A DNA stretch of 11,608 nucleotides from Caryophanales bacterium UBA970 (lineage in GTDB: Bacteria > Bacillota_I > Bacilli_A > RFN20 > CAG-826). The stretch is from assembly GCA_002292805.1 (NCBI GenBank), contig DBCA01000099.1, positions 1-11,608 on the forward strand, in the 5' to 3' direction. The notes under the pieces were generated by a model. It was not told the origin of the DNA and made no database searches. It worked only from the letters and a program-made list of their open reading frames with translations. The position numbers were made by a program, and so were the translations under genes. Of the stretch, positions 9,086 through 11,608 are shown piece after piece; position 1 is the first letter of the stretch, and each line of letters opens with the position of its first letter.

Positions 9086-9098
9086 ATTATAAATTATA
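9086..9098 (-). promoter_or_regulatory. Double -10 (TATAAT, TATAAT) promoter of dnaB-dnaI; likely leaderless
   Basis: On the minus strand two perfect TATAAT hexamers lie 1 nt apart (9098-9093 and 9091-9086). The nearer one ends 8 nt before the dnaB ATG at 9077. The short spacer AACCTTCT contains no purine-rich ribosome binding site. A start site 6-8 nt after the inner -10 would fall at or next to the ATG, giving a leaderless mRNA; using the outer hexamer would leave a leader of fewer than 10 nt. No good TTGACA -35 is visible, only T-rich sequence. This is a motif reading, not a mapped start. Confidence 0.55.
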
Positions 9099-9200
9099 AC
9101 CGATTAAAATGAAAAGAAATGTATGTTTATTTGCATTAAGGTTTGATTGCTTAAGTACCCCAATTTTGATAGCATTATGAATGAAAAGAGAATCTATTGA
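9099..9200 (+). promoter_or_regulatory. Divergent intergenic region: putative speD-pfkA-pyk promoter
   Basis: With the dnaB promoter this forms the only sizeable gap (9078-9200). Plus-strand signals are weak: TTGATT (9143-9148) with TTTGAT (9165-9170) at 16-nt spacing is one possible -35/-10 pair; CATTAT (9173-9178) is another -10. A 5-bp inverted repeat TTAAG/CTTAA (9136-9140 and 9150-9154, 9-nt spacer) overlaps the -35 area and could be an operator, but is too short to trust. AAAAGAGA at 9184-9191 is a weak ribosome binding site about 10 nt before speD. A promoter for the downstream genes must lie here or upstream, because dnaB reads the other way. Confidence 0.4.
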
Positions 9201-10013
9201 ATGACCCACTTAATGTTCGATGGTTATGGCGTAAAAGCAACGATTCCACTTGGGGATAGTAACTTTATCAATCAAACCATTAATTTAGTGCTTTTTGATT
9301 TAAAAATTAAACCAATTTCTCCTGCATACTTATTACCCTATGATTATGGTTTAGTTCCGCTTGATGAAGGATTATCAAGTTATATATTTTTAGACGGTGG
9401 CCACTTAACCATTCACACGTTCCCGTTACGGGGTTGCTACTTTGTTGACTTAAGTACACAAGTTAATATTGATCCAAAGTTATTCCAAAAGGTTTTACAA
9501 CGTTACTGGCCAAGCGCGATGGAAAAAAGTCGATTATTTTCAGCAGATCGAAATGGTCTTAACCAATCTGAACCGTTTGATCCAAAATCTGTATTTGGAC
9601 CGCACGTCATGGCAACGATTCAATTAAAATCTCCCATTAACCTCGAAACCTCAAACCGTTTTTTAGAAGGTTTAATTCAAGATATTGGTATGACGCCCAT
9701 TACGAGAGCTTTTGGGTTATACAATCAATATCACAACTCAACTTTTTTATCGAGCATTGTGATGATCGCTGAATCGCACTTATCCATCCATGTAAACTTA
9801 AAGCAGAACGTGATGTACTTTGATATTTTTTCTTGCAAAATGTTTGACTATGCAAGTGTTCAAGGATTACTTGAAAATATGGGAAAAGTGAAAAGTTGGC
9901 ACGTCGTTCCGCGCGGTGAAAAACACGATCCACGCTCTACGAATAGACAAGCTAAGACGTCGATGAGTTCTAAAGCAAAGCAAGCCTTAAATTGGTGGAA
10001 AGATACCAAATGA
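9201..10013 (+). CDS. Tandem-domain SpeD-family pyruvoyl decarboxylase homologue (AdoMet decarboxylase-like)
   Basis: 270 aa, about twice a bacterial SpeD (roughly 120-140 aa), and it reads as two SpeD domains in tandem. N-half (about 1-105): THLMFDGYG opening, then GGHLTIHTFP (66-75) and YFVDLST (80-86). The processing Glu-Ser pair is D65-G66-G67 and the catalytic Cys position is Q87. C-half (about 130-235): AESHLSIH (190-197) and FDIFSC (207-212), giving the self-cleavage pair E191/S192 (pyruvoyl from S192), H197 and C212. S184, eight residues before S192, matches the processing serine. The two halves align without gaps from S192/G67 to D208/D83. So self-cleavage in the C-half is likely, but residues that hold AdoMet in known SpeDs (Phe, and Trp/Glu of HTWPE) are H178, N199 and K201. 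The substrate is therefore uncertain: AdoMet, or an amino acid as in neofunctionalised SpeDs. A basic tail follows (237-270). The start is the first ATG after an in-frame TGA. The stop overlaps the pfkA start. Confidence 0.82.
   Translation: MTHLMFDGYGVKATIPLGDSNFINQTINLVLFDLKIKPISPAYLLPYDYGLVPLDEGLSSYIFLDGGHLTIHTFPLRGCYFVDLSTQVNIDPKLFQKVLQRYWPSAMEKSRLFSADRNGLNQSEPFDPKSVFGPHVMATIQLKSPINLETSNRFLEGLIQDIGMTPITRAFGLYNQYHNSTFLSSIVMIAESHLSIHVNLKQNVMYFDIFSCKMFDYASVQGLLENMGKVKSWHVVPRGEKHDPRSTNRQAKTSMSSKAKQALNWWKDTK
9994..10002 (+). promoter_or_regulatory. Ribosome binding site that sets the pfkA start
   Basis: GGTGGAAAG lies within the 3' end of the speD-like gene, 7 nt before the ATG at 10010. It supports the ATG start (protein opening MKSLNIGVLTSGGD) over the in-frame TTG at 9992, which would add six residues and place the start on top of this site. 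Confidence 0.6.
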
Positions 10014-10972
10014 AATCCTTAAATATTGGAGTGCTTACTTCTGGTGGTGACTCACCTGGAATGAATGCTGCTATTCGAGCAATCATTCGTGCTGGCATTA
10101 GTCATGGCCATCAAATGTATGCCATTTATAATGGGTATCGCGGATTAGTCTCGGGGCAAATCGAAAAAGTAGATCGCTCTTTTGTTTCGCAAATCATTAA
10201 TAAGGGTGGAACCATACTTCGTTCTGCTCGCCTTCCAGAATTTATCGATGCCAATATTCGCGAAGAAGGCGTTAAGCAACTTAAAAAATTCGGAACTAAT
10301 GCTTTGGTCGTCATTGGTGGAGATGGTACGTACCGTGGTGCAAAAGATTTATCAGATATGGGAATCAACTGTATTGGTTTACCTGGCACAATTGATAATG
10401 ATATTGCATGCACCGATTACACCATTGGATTTGATACATGTCTCAATACGATTGTTACGGCTGTCGATAAACTGCGAGATACGACCTTCTCACATCAACG
10501 CTGCTCCATTATAGAAGTCATGGGTAATCGCGCAGGAGATTTGGCGATTTATGCAGGCTTGGCATGTGGCGCAGAATTAACCATTTCCGGTGATAATTTT
10601 ATGCCGTTACAAGAAATGATTGAACGTTTAAAATTTCAAAAAGCTACCAGTAAAAACCACGCAATGGTGATTGTTTCTGAAAAATTATTTGATCTTCAAG
10701 AACTTGCTCGTTTTATTCAACAAGAAACCGGTTTTGAAGTGAGAACGGAAGTTTTAGGACGCATACAACGAGGTGGTTCTCCTTCTGCTTTTGATCGCAT
10801 TCTTGCCTCACGGATGGGCGAATACGCCGTGCAATGTTTAAATGAAGGGAAGACCAGTCGCTGTATTGGAGTCCGCGGCCAACAACTTGTGGATTTTGAT
10901 ATTTACGAAGCACTTGCCATGCAACGAGCAAAGCATACTAGCATCGTAAATGTGATTGATCGGTTGAAATAA
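10010..10972 (+). CDS. pfkA: ATP-dependent 6-phosphofructokinase
   Basis: Converts fructose 6-phosphate and ATP to fructose 1,6-bisphosphate, the committed step of glycolysis; cytosolic tetramer in this family. 320 aa, the usual length. ATP site: TSGGDSPGMNA (10-20) and GGDGTYRGA (103-111). Catalytic loop: PGTIDND (125-131; D129 equals E. coli D127). F6P and effector residues largely kept: HQR (R164), R245, E224, and allosteric R23, R27, R56, R156 and E189. Two positions differ: the MGR motif reads M171-G172-N173-R174, and LGH before QRGG reads LGR (R251). Both are active-site positions in E. coli PfkA (R171, H249). The start is the ATG overlapping the preceding stop (ATGA), backed by a ribosome binding site. 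It is followed after 1 nt by pyk, the classic pfkA-pyk pair. Regulation by ADP/PEP is plausible from the retained effector arginines. Confidence 0.96.
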   Translation: MKSLNIGVLTSGGDSPGMNAAIRAIIRAGISHGHQMYAIYNGYRGLVSGQIEKVDRSFVSQIINKGGTILRSARLPEFIDANIREEGVKQLKKFGTNALVVIGGDGTYRGAKDLSDMGINCIGLPGTIDNDIACTDYTIGFDTCLNTIVTAVDKLRDTTFSHQRCSIIEVMGNRAGDLAIYAGLACGAELTISGDNFMPLQEMIERLKFQKATSKNHAMVIVSEKLFDLQELARFIQQETGFEVRTEVLGRIQRGGSPSAFDRILASRMGEYAVQCLNEGKTSRCIGVRGQQLVDFDIYEALAMQRAKHTSIVNVIDRLK

Positions 10973-10973
10973 C

Positions 10974-11608
10974 ATGATGTATCGATTTGATAAAAAGACG
11001 AAAATTGTTGCGACGATAGGCCCCGCATCAGAAACCTATGAAAAACTTTTAGAGTTGGTAGATGCTGGCATGAATGTCATGCGGGTCAACTTTTCCCATG
11101 GAGACTATCCAACTCATCTAAAGAAAATTGAAATGGCTCGTCGCTTAGAAAAAGAAAAAGGCATTTTTATTCCTGTGATGCTGGATTCACGTGGTCCAGA
11201 AATACGCGTGGGCATGTTTGAAAATGATTCAGCCTTGATAAAACAAGATAGTGTTGTACGTGTCAGTATGAAACCATTATTAGGTAATGCGGAAATTTTT
11301 TCCGTTTCCTATGCCGATTTATATGAGGATGTTAAGGTTGGCGATCAATTGAGAATTGATGATGGTAATTTAGCACTCTTAATCGTTGAAAAAGATCGCA
11401 TTAACCACCAACTTGTATGTAAAGCATTGAATACGCATACCATTAAAAATCGCAAAGGATTAAATGCACCTTTTGCTCGATTATCCATGCCGTTTATTTC
11501 TGCCCAAGATGAAGCAGATTTTAAATTTGGATGTGAACACGACGTGAACTATATTGCAGCAAGTTTTACAAGAAGAAAACAAGATGTTTTGGATATTCGA
11601 GCCATTTT
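10974..11608 (+). CDS. pyk: Pyruvate kinase (3'-partial)
   Basis: Transfers phosphate from PEP to ADP, giving pyruvate and ATP. The frame is open to the right edge; 211 complete codons are visible, which is less than half of a typical 470-590 aa enzyme. Motifs: KTKIVATIGPAS (8-19), MNVMRVNFSHGD (33-44) with catalytic R37 and potassium ligands N39 and S41, then LDSRGPEIRVG (70-80), where the usual LDTKGPEIR has Ser and Arg for Thr and Lys; E76 is the residue typical of potassium-dependent enzymes. The B domain follows (about 81-167), with IDDG (128-131) at its middle, and the barrel resumes at about 168 through AASFTRRKQDV (195-205). The catalytic KIE motif lies beyond the window. Two adjacent ATGs (10974, 10977) are possible starts; the first leaves a 1-nt gap to pfkA. 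No strong ribosome binding site is seen, consistent with coupling. Confidence 0.95.
   Translation, partial: MMYRFDKKTKIVATIGPASETYEKLLELVDAGMNVMRVNFSHGDYPTHLKKIEMARRLEKEKGIFIPVMLDSRGPEIRVGMFENDSALIKQDSVVRVSMKPLLGNAEIFSVSYADLYEDVKVGDQLRIDDGNLALLIVEKDRINHQLVCKALNTHTIKNRKGLNAPFARLSMPFISAQDEADFKFGCEHDVNYIAASFTRRKQDVLDIRAI

Noticed and set aside
9109..9189. 9-bp direct repeat ATGAAAAGA (9109-9117 and 9181-9189) as an operator or iteron
   Set aside because: Only two A-rich copies 72 nt apart; chance occurrence is likely.
9177..9200. Seven-codon leader ORF (MNEKRIY) ending directly before the SpeD-like ATG, reminiscent of uORF control of eukaryotic AdoMetDC
   Set aside because: No ribosome binding site precedes it and such short ORFs arise by chance in AT-rich leaders; only conservation in relatives would revive it.
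9992..10009. TTG at 9992 as pfkA start
   Set aside because: It would sit on the ribosome binding site and add six residues not expected in the family; the ATG at 10010 gives the standard 320-aa protein.
11555..11590. Apparent loss of a catalytic lysine in pyruvate kinase (SFTRRK instead of SFIRK)
   Set aside because: Bacillus enzymes also have Arg here (SFVRR); the catalytic lysine is in the KIE motif downstream of the window.

Overview
The window is about 11.6 kb of compact, low-GC bacterial chromosome. It carries a replication/repair block followed by a glycolytic block. Its gene content is that of the Bacillota (Firmicutes): DnaI and DnaB helicase-loading proteins, polA next to mutM and coaE, and pfkA next to pyk. 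UGA is used as a stop (dnaE, dnaB, speD) and tryptophans are read from UGG, so this is the standard bacterial code and not the Mycoplasma/Spiroplasma code. Non-coding DNA is limited to one 123-bp gap plus gaps of 3 nt and 1 nt, and there are three 4-nt ATGA stop/start overlaps. The density and gene divergence suggest a streamlined Bacilli or Mycoplasmatota-like lineage (Acholeplasma/Izemoplasma/Erysipelotrichia-type), but the placement is an inference.

Layout: (1) 1-6930, plus strand: dnaE (5' end outside the window), polA, and one ORF that fuses MutM (Fpg glycosylase) to CoaE (dephospho-CoA kinase). (2) 6925-9077, minus strand: dnaB then dnaI, converging tail-to-tail on the fusion gene with a 6-nt overlap. 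(3) 9078-9200: the only real intergenic region, a divergent promoter region. (4) 9201-11608, plus strand: a SpeD-family pyruvoyl-decarboxylase homologue built of two SpeD domains in tandem, then pfkA, then pyk (3' end outside the window).

How they fit together: DnaE and PolA extend primers and fill gaps, MutM removes oxidised purines, and DnaB/DnaI load the replicative helicase. PfkA and Pyk are the two classic control points of glycolysis. The SpeD-like gene is translationally coupled to pfkA, so a polyamine-type or other pyruvoyl decarboxylase is co-expressed with glycolysis.

The most interesting items are the double-domain SpeD homologue, with one processing-competent and one degenerate half and substrate-pocket residues that do not look like AdoMet decarboxylase; the in-frame MutM-CoaE fusion; a DnaI whose Walker A is intact but whose Walker B acid, sensor 1 and C-terminal arginines look lost; a probable leaderless dnaB transcript; and unusual active-site substitutions in PfkA. 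No RNA genes, mobile elements, CRISPR arrays or clear intrinsic terminators were seen.
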